Assembly: GCF_016899755.1 (NCBI RefSeq)
Contig: NZ_JACJJC010000001.1
Span: forward strand, 237,873 to 301,872
DNA from: Sutterella massiliensis
GTDB lineage: Bacteria; Pseudomonadota; Gammaproteobacteria; Burkholderiales; Burkholderiaceae_F
Direction of reading: 5' to 3'
DNA: 64,000 nucleotides
In this document: piece by piece, positions 9,817 to 18,186 of the stretch
Position numbering within the stretch: position 1 is the first letter of the stretch
Layout of the letters: every line of letters starts with the position of its first letter
Made by a program: the position numbers and the translations under genes
Notes under the pieces: generated by a model
Told to the model about the DNA's origin: nothing
What the model saw: only the letters and a program-made list of their open reading frames with translations
Databases searched by the model: none

Positions 9817-10806
9817 ATGAAGAAGTTCATCACTGTTCTTTGTGTTTGCGCCGCTCTGGCGACTGCATCCTTCGATGCTGACGCTGCCCGACGTTTTGGT
9901 GGCGGCTCTTCTTTCGGCCGTTCCGCGCCGACCTTCAGTCAGAAGGCGCCGACGCCCGGCACGGCACCGCTGTCGGCCAAGCAGTCCACGACGCAGCAAG
10001 GCGCAGCCGCCAATGCGGCTTCGCGAGCGAATCCCGCGACCGCGCAGCGTCCTTCCATGATGCGTAGCATCCTCACAGGTATGGCGGCCGCTCTCGGCAT
10101 CTCTGCGCTCCTGAGCTTGCTCGGTATCAACGGCGCCGGCATGGTTAGCTTCGTGATGGGGCTTCTCCTGGTGGTTGCTGCTTTTGCCGCATTCAAGTTC
10201 TTCATGGGCTCCCGTCGTCGTCAGCAGACGGCCGGCACAGCACCGAGCGCAGCTCATATGCCGGTTGAAGAGCCGATCCGTCGTGAAGAGCAGGCACCTG
10301 CGGCCATGCAGGCAGAGCCCGCTCAGACTGGGGCAGCGGTGCGCGGTGGCAGCGTGCTCGATCAGTTCATGAACGGCGGCAATGCGCCTGCAGCTGAAGC
10401 TTCGGCTACCGGGGCTGTCGACATCACGCCGGCAGACTTCGATCGCGAAGGGTTCCTGCAGACGGCGCGCGATAACTACATCAAACTGCAGGCTGCCTGG
10501 GATAGCGGCAATGTCATTACGATTTCCGACTTCACGACGAACGATGTTTTCATCGCGATCACGCATCAGCTTCGCGAACGCGGCAACGAAACGTACGTCA
10601 CGAAGATTGAGTCCCTTACAAATGAACTTCTCGGCATTGCCCGTGAAGGCGGCGAATACGTGGCAAGCGTTCGCTTCATCGGTAAGCTCACGATCAATGG
10701 CGAAGAAGAACTCGTTGACGAAACGTGGACGCTTGTGAAGCCTGTCGAAGGCGCAGGTGGCTGGCTTCTTGCCGGTATCAAGCAGAACGAACCGGCTTCG
10801 GCTTAG
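9817..10806 (+). CDS. Tim44-like domain membrane protein
   Basis: 329 residues: a signal peptide or signal anchor (residues 1-24, ending DADA), a Gly/Ser/Ala/Pro-rich segment with RRFGGGSSFGRSAP, two hydrophobic segments near residues 85-130, a low-complexity linker, and a C-terminal Tim44-like domain (about 205-325). In proteobacteria such proteins sit next to ubiE/ubiJ/ubiB; their function is unknown. The gene lies 65 bases after ubiE and is followed by a terminator, so it closes the operon here. Confidence 0.85.
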   Translation: MKKFITVLCVCAALATASFDADAARRFGGGSSFGRSAPTFSQKAPTPGTAPLSAKQSTTQQGAAANAASRANPATAQRPSMMRSILTGMAAALGISALLSLLGINGAGMVSFVMGLLLVVAAFAAFKFFMGSRRRQQTAGTAPSAAHMPVEEPIRREEQAPAAMQAEPAQTGAAVRGGSVLDQFMNGGNAPAAEASATGAVDITPADFDREGFLQTARDNYIKLQAAWDSGNVITISDFTTNDVFIAITHQLRERGNETYVTKIESLTNELLGIAREGGEYVASVRFIGKLTINGEEELVDETWTLVKPVEGAGGWLLAGIKQNEPASA

Positions 10807-10877
10807 GAAAGCGGACGATTTCAGGTGCGAAAAAGCGCCTGGTGTCTACACTTTTTCTGACCTCTAATGCCCTGATA

Positions 10878-10912
10878 GCGCTGTGTTTTAACGAACGCAG
10901 CGCATTTTTTTT
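10878..10912 (+). terminator. Terminator after the Tim44-like gene
   Basis: GCGCTG (10878-10883) pairs with CAGCGC (10898-10903), then A and eight T. A second weak hairpin (CAGGTGC/GCGCCTG) lies just upstream, near 10833. This isolates the quinone-related operon from the transporter downstream. Confidence 0.75.
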
Positions 10913-11082
10913 GATTTCGATGAAAGTTTGCCCTATTGGGTGGGCTGAGGACAAAAAAAAGACGTCCTGTAACAAGCGTTCAGGTAGTCTGATCATACAA
11001 TTCGCCCGAATCTGATCAATAAAAAGGAAACGGCGCCAGCCGTTTCACCGTTCAACGTCGTTTTTTTAGAAGGATTATTAAG

Positions 11083-12594
11083 ATGACGCTGATTGGTTTT
11101 GTCCTGCTCTATATCCTCGTTACGATCGGCATCGGCGTCTGGGCATCCCGACGCGTAAAAGATACGAACGACTTCGCGCTTGCCGGTCGCAGCCTTCCGC
11201 TGCCCATGGTCATTACGGCGACTTTTGCCACGTGGTTCGGATCCGAAACCATTCTCGGGCTGCCGGGGCGCTTTATTGAAAGCGGCATTGCCGGCGTCAT
11301 TGAGGAGCCGTTCGGTTCCGGTATGGCGCTTATTCTTGTGGGCACGTTTTTCGCCCAGAAGCTTTATCGTCTCAACATCCTGACGATCGGTGATTTTTAT
11401 CGCGATCGGTATGGCACGGGTGTGGAGATGCTCTGCTCGATCGCCATCGTCATTTCGTACCTCGGCTGGGTAGGGGCTCAGGTGACGGCGCTCGGTCTCG
11501 TGCTGAACCTTATTACCGAAGGCATGATTTCCGTGACGGCCGGCATGGTGATCGGTGCTGTCGTCGTGCTCTTTTACACGATGGTGGGCGGCATGTGGTC
11601 GGTCGCCTGGACGGACTTCTTCCAGATGATCATCATCGTTGCGGGGCTCGTTGCGATTCTTTTCTTTGCGGCCGACCTTGCGGGGGGCATGAGTAATGTC
11701 GTCGAGTACGCTCGCGAAAAGAATCTCTTCCACGCGTTGCCCGAGCCGACGCCCACAGGTTGGCTCTTCTGGATTTCGGCTGCCATGACGATGATGATTG
11801 GTTCGATTCCGCAGCAGGACGTTTTCCAGCGCGTTATGTCTGCCAAGGACGTTCGCACAGCGGTTGCTGGTCCGATTATCGGCGGCTCGGTCTATATCCT
11901 CTTTGCCTTCGTGCCGATGCTTATCGTTGTTGCCGCCGTATTGGCGATGCCCGACGTTTCCGGAAAGCTCCTTGCTGAGGACCCGCAGCAGTTGCTGCCG
12001 ACGCTCGTGCGCGACCACATGCCGATTTGGCTGCGTGTCATCTTCTTTGGCGCCGTGCTCTCGGCTGTGATGTCGACTGCTTCGGCGACGATGCTCGCGC
12101 CCTCGACGACTTTTGTCGAAAACGTGCTGCCGCATTTCGTGAAGCTCAATCCGAAGAATATGTTGCGCACGATGCGTGTGACGCTCGCGCTCTTTGCGCT
12201 CTTTGTGCTCATTTACTCGATTGCACTTGAAGGCGCAGCGATTTACGACATGGTGGCGATGGCTTACCAGTTCCCGGTGGTCGGTGCCTTCTGGCCGCTT
12301 GTCTGCGGACTCTACTGGAAGCAGGCTACACGCCAGGGTTGCTACGTGTCGATCCTCTTCGGCACGATTTGCTGGTCGCTCCTTACTTGGACGCCGATGG
12401 GCGAGGTCTTCCCGAATGTTTTGGGTGGTTTCCTTGTTGCCGGCATCGGCATGGTGGTCGGCTCGCTTTTGCCGACGGAGGGCAATCGCAAGTTTCGTCT
12501 CGAGCGCCAGATGAAGGCTGAGCAGGCCCTCGGCGCTCAGGCGACGGAAGGCTATCCCGCACTTGCGCCGGCTGCGGCTTCCGCTTCGACGTAA
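11083..12594 (+). CDS. Sodium:solute symporter (SSS family)
   Basis: Polytopic inner-membrane Na+-coupled transporter of 503 residues with about 12-13 hydrophobic helices. The first helix (IGFVLLYILVTIGIGVWASRR) followed by DTNDFALAGRSLPLPMVITA is the SSS start. The motif ATWFGSETILGLPGRFIESG and the TM5 region WVGAQVTALGLVLN fit the LeuT-like core. The C-terminal tail is soluble and rich in Ala/Glu. Substrate cannot be called: it is not clearly PutP, PanF or ActP. It stands alone with a terminator on each side. Confidence 0.88.
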   Translation: MTLIGFVLLYILVTIGIGVWASRRVKDTNDFALAGRSLPLPMVITATFATWFGSETILGLPGRFIESGIAGVIEEPFGSGMALILVGTFFAQKLYRLNILTIGDFYRDRYGTGVEMLCSIAIVISYLGWVGAQVTALGLVLNLITEGMISVTAGMVIGAVVVLFYTMVGGMWSVAWTDFFQMIIIVAGLVAILFFAADLAGGMSNVVEYAREKNLFHALPEPTPTGWLFWISAAMTMMIGSIPQQDVFQRVMSAKDVRTAVAGPIIGGSVYILFAFVPMLIVVAAVLAMPDVSGKLLAEDPQQLLPTLVRDHMPIWLRVIFFGAVLSAVMSTASATMLAPSTTFVENVLPHFVKLNPKNMLRTMRVTLALFALFVLIYSIALEGAAIYDMVAMAYQFPVVGAFWPLVCGLYWKQATRQGCYVSILFGTICWSLLTWTPMGEVFPNVLGGFLVAGIGMVVGSLLPTEGNRKFRLERQMKAEQALGAQATEGYPALAPAAASAST

Positions 12595-12631
12595 TAGGAC
12601 GATAAACAATCGTCACGAATAACCCTTGATG

Positions 12632-12662
12632 CAAGCCATGCTCACGCATGGCTTGTTCTTTT
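12632..12662 (+). terminator. Terminator after the SSS symporter
   Basis: A perfect 10-bp stem CAAGCCATGC (12632-12641) / GCATGGCTTG (12646-12655), a TCAC loop, then TTCTTTT. Confidence 0.9.
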
Positions 12663-12737
12663 AGAATGCCCTGAATCTCAGCCAATCAGACGAGCGCGGC
12701 CTCAAAAGCGGCGATCGAAAAACACAAGATCGAAGAA

Positions 12738-14102
12738 ATGAATATCGTCATTCTTGCTGCAGGCATGGGCAAACGCATGCATTCCAGGCTTCCGAAAGTC
12801 CTTCAGCCGATTGCCGGGCGCCCGATGCTCGACCATGTGCTCGAGACGACCAGAGGTTTCAGCGAGGCGCCGAGCGTGGTGGTGGTTGGCCATTGCGCCG
12901 ACGAAGTGAAGTCACGTTACGACGAGCGCGACGACTTGGTCTTTGCGCTTCAAGAACCGCAACTCGGGACCGGTCACGCGCTGATGACTGCGGTGCCCCA
13001 CCTCTGCGCGGGCGATCCTCACACGCTTGTGTGCCTCGGCGATGTGCCGCTCCTTTCGAAAAAGACGATCGCGGCCATGCGCGAGGAGTGTGGGATGAAC
13101 GATCTCGTTCTCCTCACCGTGAAGCTTGACAACCCGAAGGGTTACGGGCGCATCGTGCGCGATGAGTTTGGTCGCGTAACTTCGATTGTTGAAGAAAAGG
13201 ATGCGACGGCCGAAGAAAAGCTCATCAGGGAAGTCAACACCGGGATCATGGTATTGCCGACCGCGAAACTCGAAGCTTGGCTTTCGGCACTCACGAATAC
13301 CAATGCGCAGGGCGAGTACTACCTGACGGATGTGATCGGTTTGGCTGCGGGCGAAGGTTCGAGGATTGCGACAGTACATCCGGAGAATGTTTACGAAGTA
13401 GAAGGCGTCAACTCCAAGCGCCAGCTCGCGCAGCTCGAGCGCACCTGGCAGCGCGCGCAGGCAGATGCACTCCTTGACGCGGGCGTCACGCTGATCGATC
13501 CGGCGCGAATTGACATCCGCGGCGAGCTCCTCTGCTCGCAGGACGTGGAAATCGATGTCAACTGCGTGTTTGAAGGTCGAGTCGTTCTTGAGAGTGGTGT
13601 TCGCATCGGCGCCAACTGTATCGTCAAGGATGCCGTCATTCGCGCGGGTACGGAGGTTTTGCCCTTCTGCCATATTGAGGGGGCCGATATCGGTGCGCAG
13701 TCGCGCGTCGGGCCTTATTCGCGCTTGCGTCCGGGAGCGACGCTCGCCGGGCGAAACCACATCGGCAATTTCGTCGAAGTGAAGAAATCCGAAATCGGAT
13801 CGGGCTCCAAGGTGAATCACCTCACCTACATCGGCGACGCAACCGTGGGCGAGCGCGTCAATGTCGGGGCGGGCACAATTACTTGCAATTACGACGGTGT
13901 GAACAAATTCCGTACCGTGATCGGCGACGATGCCTTCATTGGTTCGGGCACCGAGCTCGTCGCCCCTGTTGTCATTGGTAACGGCGCCACGATTGGTGCG
14001 GGGTCGACGATTACGAGGGCGGCGCCCGAGGGCAAGCTCACGCTTGCTCGCAGCAGGCAAACGACAATCGAAGGCTGGCATCGACCGACGAAGAAAGCCT
14101 GA
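12738..14102 (+). CDS. glmU: Bifunctional GlcN-1-P acetyltransferase / GlcNAc-1-P uridyltransferase
   Basis: Makes UDP-N-acetylglucosamine for peptidoglycan and lipopolysaccharide. 454 residues, the normal length. The N-terminal pyrophosphorylase domain starts VILAAGMGKRMHSRLPK and contains LGTGHALMTAV and the VNTGIMVL stretch. The C-terminal left-handed beta-helix has hexapeptide repeats and the acetyltransferase motif VGAGTITCNYDGVNKFRT. It is followed 32 bases later by glmS, so the pair supplies both steps of UDP-GlcNAc synthesis. Confidence 0.98.
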   Translation: MNIVILAAGMGKRMHSRLPKVLQPIAGRPMLDHVLETTRGFSEAPSVVVVGHCADEVKSRYDERDDLVFALQEPQLGTGHALMTAVPHLCAGDPHTLVCLGDVPLLSKKTIAAMREECGMNDLVLLTVKLDNPKGYGRIVRDEFGRVTSIVEEKDATAEEKLIREVNTGIMVLPTAKLEAWLSALTNTNAQGEYYLTDVIGLAAGEGSRIATVHPENVYEVEGVNSKRQLAQLERTWQRAQADALLDAGVTLIDPARIDIRGELLCSQDVEIDVNCVFEGRVVLESGVRIGANCIVKDAVIRAGTEVLPFCHIEGADIGAQSRVGPYSRLRPGATLAGRNHIGNFVEVKKSEIGSGSKVNHLTYIGDATVGERVNVGAGTITCNYDGVNKFRTVIGDDAFIGSGTELVAPVVIGNGATIGAGSTITRAAPEGKLTLARSRQTTIEGWHRPTKKA

Positions 14103-14134
14103 CGACAGAGAACTAACTGGGAGACAAGACAACT

Positions 14135-15964
14135 ATGTGTGGGATTGTTGCTGCCGCGAGCTACAGAAATATTGTTCCGATTCTGCTCGAGGGCCTTCGA
14201 CGTCTTGAATACCGCGGATACGATTCCTGCGGTGTTGCTACCGTGGATGATGCGGGTCTGCACCGCGCGCGTTCCGTGGCTCGCGTGAGCGAACTCGTTG
14301 AGCAGGCAGAGGCTGAAAAGCTCGAGGCGAAGACGGGCATTGCGCATACGCGCTGGGCGACGCACGGTGCTCCCGAAGTGTGCAATGCGCATCCGCATTT
14401 TTCGCGCGACTTCATCGGCATAGTGCACAACGGGATCATCGAGAACTTTGAGTCGATTCGAGCGCGCCTTGAGCAAAAAGGCTTTGAATTTACGAGTCAG
14501 ACAGATACTGAGGTGCTTGCGCATCTCATTAACGACTGCTATGAAGGCAATCTGCTCGAAGCGGTCAAAAAGGCTATTGTGCAGCTAGAAGGCAGCTACG
14601 GTATTGCCGTTATCTGCCGTGATGAGCCCGAGTGCGTCGTGGTTGCGCGACAGGGTTCCCCACTGGTGGTCGGTGTCGGCGAAAACGAAATGTTCGCCGC
14701 TTCCGATGCGATGGCCGTTGCAGGCATTACCGATCGAATCGTCTATCTTGAAGAGGGCGATGTCTGTGAAATCAAGCCGGAAGGACGGCGCATCTTTGCT
14801 CGCGAGGGCTGCGGCTTCAAGCCTGTCGAGCGTGCGGAAAAGATTGTTCATGCGTATTCAGGCGCAGTCGACCTTGGGCCGTATCGTCATTACATGCAGA
14901 AGGAGATCTTTGAGCAGCCCCGGGCCATCGGTGACACGCTCGAAGGGCTTGCGAGCATTTCGCCGACGCTCTTTGGTGCCGACGCGCGGCCGATTTTCGA
15001 GCAGACGAAGCGTTTGTTGTTCCTCGCCTGTGGCACGTCCTACTATGCGGGGCTCGCAGCCAAGTACTGGATCGAGGCCATTGCGGGTATCCCGTGCGAC
15101 GTGGAAATTGCGAGCGAGTATCGCTATCGCGTTTCCGTTCCTGATCCGGACACGCTCGTTGTGCCGATCTCGCAATCGGGGGAAACGGCCGATACGCTGG
15201 CGGCGCTTCGTCACGCGCGTGACGAGCTCGGGATGAAGAATTCGCTTGCGATCTGCAATGTGGCAACTTCGATCATGGTGAACGAAACGCGCTTGCATTA
15301 CATCACGCGTGCGGGCGTTGAAATCGGCGTTGCGTCCACCAAGGCCTTTACGACGCAGCTTGCGGCGCTTTACCTGCTTGCGTTGACGCTGGCAAAAACG
15401 AAGGGTCGTCTATCGAGCGAAGCCGAAGACGAAGCGCTGCGTCGCCTGCGCCACATTCCGGCGGCGCTTCAGGCTGTTCTTGCGCTCGAGCCGCAGGTGA
15501 TCGCCTGGGCGGAGCGCTTCGCCACGAAGCAGCACGCGCTCTTCCTCGGGCGCGGCATTCACTATCCGATTGCACTAGAAGGTGCATTGAAGCTCAAGGA
15601 AATCAGCTATATCCACGCCGAGGCTTACCCCGCGGGCGAACTCAAGCACGGGCCGCTCGCGCTTGTGGACCGCGAAATGCCCGTCGTGACGGTGGCGCCG
15701 AACGACAAGCTCCTTGAAAAACTCAAGTCGAATATGCAGGAAGTGCGGGCGCGTGGCGGTGAGCTTTACGTTTTCGCCGACGGCGATTCGTCCATCGAAG
15801 CCGACGAGCGCATGCACGTCATTCGACTCCCTGAAAACTATGGCGACCTTTCGCCCATCCTGCACGTCGTGCCGTTGCAGCTCCTGGCGTACCATGCGGC
15901 GCTTGTGCGCGGCACGGACGTCGATAAGCCGCGCAATCTCGCCAAGAGCGTAACGGTTGAATAG
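14135..15964 (+). CDS. glmS: Glutamine-fructose-6-phosphate aminotransferase
   Basis: Forms glucosamine-6-phosphate from fructose-6-phosphate and glutamine. 609 residues. The nucleophile is Cys2 of MCGIVAA. The class II amidotransferase domain has [13 protein letters not shown] and HNGIIENF. Two SIS domains follow, with [25 protein letters not shown] and the C-terminal [13 protein letters not shown]. The start lies in the glmU-glmS operon. I see no glmS ribozyme, as expected outside Firmicutes. Confidence 0.98.
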   Translation: MCGIVAAASYRNIVPILLEGLRRLEYRGYDSCGVATVDDAGLHRARSVARVSELVEQAEAEKLEAKTGIAHTRWATHGAPEVCNAHPHFSRDFIGIVHNGIIENFESIRARLEQKGFEFTSQTDTEVLAHLINDCYEGNLLEAVKKAIVQLEGSYGIAVICRDEPECVVVARQGSPLVVGVGENEMFAASDAMAVAGITDRIVYLEEGDVCEIKPEGRRIFAREGCGFKPVERAEKIVHAYSGAVDLGPYRHYMQKEIFEQPRAIGDTLEGLASISPTLFGADARPIFEQTKRLLFLACGTSYYAGLAAKYWIEAIAGIPCDVEIASEYRYRVSVPDPDTLVVPISQSGETADTLAALRHARDELGMKNSLAICNVATSIMVNETRLHYITRAGVEIGVASTKAFTTQLAALYLLALTLAKTKGRLSSEAEDEALRRLRHIPAALQAVLALEPQVIAWAERFATKQHALFLGRGIHYPIALEGALKLKEISYIHAEAYPAGELKHGPLALVDREMPVVTVAPNDKLLEKLKSNMQEVRARGGELYVFADGDSSIEADERMHVIRLPENYGDLSPILHVVPLQLLAYHAALVRGTDVDKPRNLAKSVTVE

Positions 15965-15985
15965 CAACGCGGTACTGCACGTGAA

Positions 15986-16018
15986 AATGCCCCGGTTCTC
16001 GAAAGAAACCGGGGCATT
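15986..16018. terminator. Shared terminator between glmS and marC
   Basis: A perfect 12-bp stem AATGCCCCGGTT (15986-15997) / AACCGGGGCATT (16007-16018). On the minus strand it is followed by TTTTC, on the plus strand only by ATTG, so it is stronger for marC but can serve both convergent genes. Confidence 0.75.
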
Positions 16019-16039
16019 ATTGCCTTGAGTGCGGATCGA

Positions 16040-16687
16040 TCAGCCGCCCGTGGCAAACGTGCGGATGCCCGAGCCCACGAACTGTACGCCGATGCAGATC
16101 AGGAGGAAGCCCATGAGCTTGCCGAGCACGAGTGTTCCCGAGGGGCCGAGTCGGCGGGTGATGACGTCGGCGTATCGCATGACGAACCACGAGGTGGCTG
16201 CCGTTGCCACGATTGCGAGCGCCGTCCACGCGAAGGCGATTGCCATGTCAACGTAGTCGTCGAGTTCGACGATTTCGGTCGAAAAGCCGATTACGACGGC
16301 AATGGTGCCCGGCCCCGCGATGCCCGGCATGGCGATCGGGAAGAACGAGTAGTCGTCTTTGTCGCGTCGCACGATCGGCGCTTTGTTGGGCGAGTTGCCC
16401 CCGAAGAGCATCTGGTAGCCGATTGCCGCAACGACGAGGCCGCCTGCAATACGCATGGCGCCGTAGGAAATGCCGAAGAATGTGAGGAGGATGTTGCCGC
16501 CCGCGAGACTCACAAGCATGATGGCGGCCGAATAAATGCCAGCCCATTTGGCTTGATCAATCTTCTGCTCGGGACTCATGCCCTGCGTGAGGCTGATGAA
16601 GAGCGGAATCTTCGAAGGTGGATTTGTAATCGTCAGCAAAGAGATGAGACCGCCGAGGAAGTATTGAAAGTGGATGGCTTCCAGCAT
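16040..16687 (-). CDS. MarC family integral membrane protein
   Basis: Six-helix inner-membrane protein of 215 residues in the MarC/UPF0056 family; the molecular role is unknown despite the historical link to multiple antibiotic resistance. Conserved features: the N-terminal TITNPPSKIPLFISLT, the helix-breaking FGISYGAMRIAGGLVVAAIG, and SFFPIAMPGIAGPGTIAVVI. It converges with glmS. Its start lies about 290 bases from the RND operon start, in a divergent arrangement. Confidence 0.9.
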   Translation of the reverse strand: MLEAIHFQYFLGGLISLLTITNPPSKIPLFISLTQGMSPEQKIDQAKWAGIYSAAIMLVSLAGGNILLTFFGISYGAMRIAGGLVVAAIGYQMLFGGNSPNKAPIVRRDKDDYSFFPIAMPGIAGPGTIAVVIGFSTEIVELDDYVDMAIAFAWTALAIVATAATSWFVMRYADVITRRLGPSGTLVLGKLMGFLLICIGVQFVGSGIRTFATGG

Positions 16688-16897
16688 GATGTTTCAGGCG
16701 CCTGGCTGGGCGATGCGCCGCATGAGCGACATGCGGCAAAAGAGCCCGAATGATCGGGCAACCGCCGTCCGGATTGAATTTCGTCGGATAGGCGGCCATT
16801 GTATCGAGCCGACCGAAAGAAAGAAAACAATTTTTCGAGATTTGTTTCAAGACGTGAAAGCCATTGCAATAGGACTTGTGCCATAATCACGCAATCC

Positions 16898-16930
16898 GCA
16901 TTCTGAACGATTGTTCAGCCTTCAGAATGC
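16898..16930. promoter_or_regulatory. Palindromic operator before the RND operon
   Basis: Two nested palindromes. The inner one is CTGAAC-GATT-GTTCAG (16903-16918). The outer arms are GCATTCTGAA (16898-16907) and TTCAGAATGC (16921-16930), which are perfect reverse complements. It lies 48-80 bases upstream of the adaptor ATG. The inner element looks like operators bound by TetR/AcrR-type repressors, and such a regulator is the last gene of this operon. I could not place a convincing -35/-10 pair. Confidence 0.65.
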
Positions 16931-16977
16931 CCGATATCGGATTGCAAAAAGAAAGAAAACCAACAGGGTACGAAAAG

Positions 16978-18168
16978 ATGCTGTTACATCGAAAAATGCT
17001 TTATGCCGCCCTTGTTTGCGCCGTGAGCGCTACTGCGGCGCTGACAGGCTGCAAAGAGCAGGGTGCTGCGGGGACGGCTGCTGCAGCGCGGGAAATGCCG
17101 CCGACGGAGGTGAAGGTCGTTACGGCTAAGGCCCAGCCAATCGAGATTGAAACGGTTCTGACGGGTCGCACGAACGCTTACTATGTCGCCGAAGTCCGTC
17201 CGCAGGTGAACGGCATCCTCAAGAAGCGCCTCTTTACCGAAGGCCAGGAAGTGAAAGCAGGCGATCAGCTCTATCAGATCGATCCTGCCGAATATGAAGC
17301 GGCTCTGAAGAGCGCCGAAGCTTCGCTCGCGCAGGCGCGCGCTACGCTCGTTCAGGCTCAGGCCGATGCGAAGCGCTCCAAGGCCCTGTTGAAGGTCAAC
17401 GCCGTTTCCAAACAGGCCGACGATGCCGCGCAGGCTGCTCTCAAGACCGCGCAAGCAAGCGTGAAGGCGGGCGAAGCCGCCGTCGTCTCGGCGAAGATCA
17501 ACCTCGACTACACGAAGGTGCGCTCGCCGATTTCGGGCCGCATCGCCCGTTCCGAATTCACCGAAGGCGCGCTGCTTTCGGCCTATCAGACCGCGGCGCT
17601 TACGAACGTGCAGCAGCTCGATCCGATCTATGTCGACGTTACGCAGACAGCCGAAGCGCTTCTGCGCTACAAGCGCGAAATCGAGCAGGGCACGCTCAAG
17701 GTCAATCCCGATGGCAGCGCTCCCGTGAAGCTCACCTTTGCCGATGGCACCACTTACGCGCAGGAAGGCAAACTCACCTTTACGGACGTGCAGGTCGATG
17801 AAACGACCGGCAGCGTCCGTCTTCGTGCCGTGTTTCCGAATCCGAACCAGGATCTCCTGCCCGGTATGTACGTTCGCGCCAAGCTCACAGAAGGCACGCG
17901 TCCCGACGGCATTCTGCTGCACATGCAGTCCGTCATGCGCGACACGCGCGGCAACGCCTATGTCTACATCGTTACGCCCGACAACAAAGTCGAGCAGCGC
18001 ATGGTTTCCGTGTCGCAGACGATTGGCACCTACTGGCTTGTCGACTCTGGCGTGAAGGCGGGTGAGCGTGTGATGTACGAAGGCTTCCAGCGCACCAAGC
18101 CGGGCGCAACTGTGAATGCCAAGGAATTTGATCCGAAGACGCTTCCCGAACCCAAGCCCATCTTCTAA
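16978..18168 (+). CDS. RND efflux periplasmic adaptor lipoprotein (AcrA/MexA type)
   Basis: Membrane fusion protein that joins the inner-membrane RND pump to the outer-membrane channel. The start ATG 16978 has AGGG upstream and gives a lipoprotein signal with lipobox LTGC (Cys25). Then come a beta-barrel/lipoyl half-motif (YYVAEVRPQVNGILKKRLF, EGQEVKAGDQLYQIDP), an Ala/Gln/Lys-rich alpha-helical hairpin (about residues 110-175), the second lipoyl half (VRSPISGRIARSEF) and the C-terminal beta and membrane-proximal domains. 396 residues. The pump gene starts 18 bases downstream. Confidence 0.94.
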   Translation: MLLHRKMLYAALVCAVSATAALTGCKEQGAAGTAAAAREMPPTEVKVVTAKAQPIEIETVLTGRTNAYYVAEVRPQVNGILKKRLFTEGQEVKAGDQLYQIDPAEYEAALKSAEASLAQARATLVQAQADAKRSKALLKVNAVSKQADDAAQAALKTAQASVKAGEAAVVSAKINLDYTKVRSPISGRIARSEFTEGALLSAYQTAALTNVQQLDPIYVDVTQTAEALLRYKREIEQGTLKVNPDGSAPVKLTFADGTTYAQEGKLTFTDVQVDETTGSVRLRAVFPNPNQDLLPGMYVRAKLTEGTRPDGILLHMQSVMRDTRGNAYVYIVTPDNKVEQRMVSVSQTIGTYWLVDSGVKAGERVMYEGFQRTKPGATVNAKEFDPKTLPEPKPIF

Positions 18169-18186
18169 TCGGGAGCAGGTTGGATT

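Noticed and set aside
14102..14135. A glmS ribozyme ahead of glmS
   Set aside because: The glmU-glmS gap is only 32 bases, far too short for the ribozyme, and the two genes form one operon.
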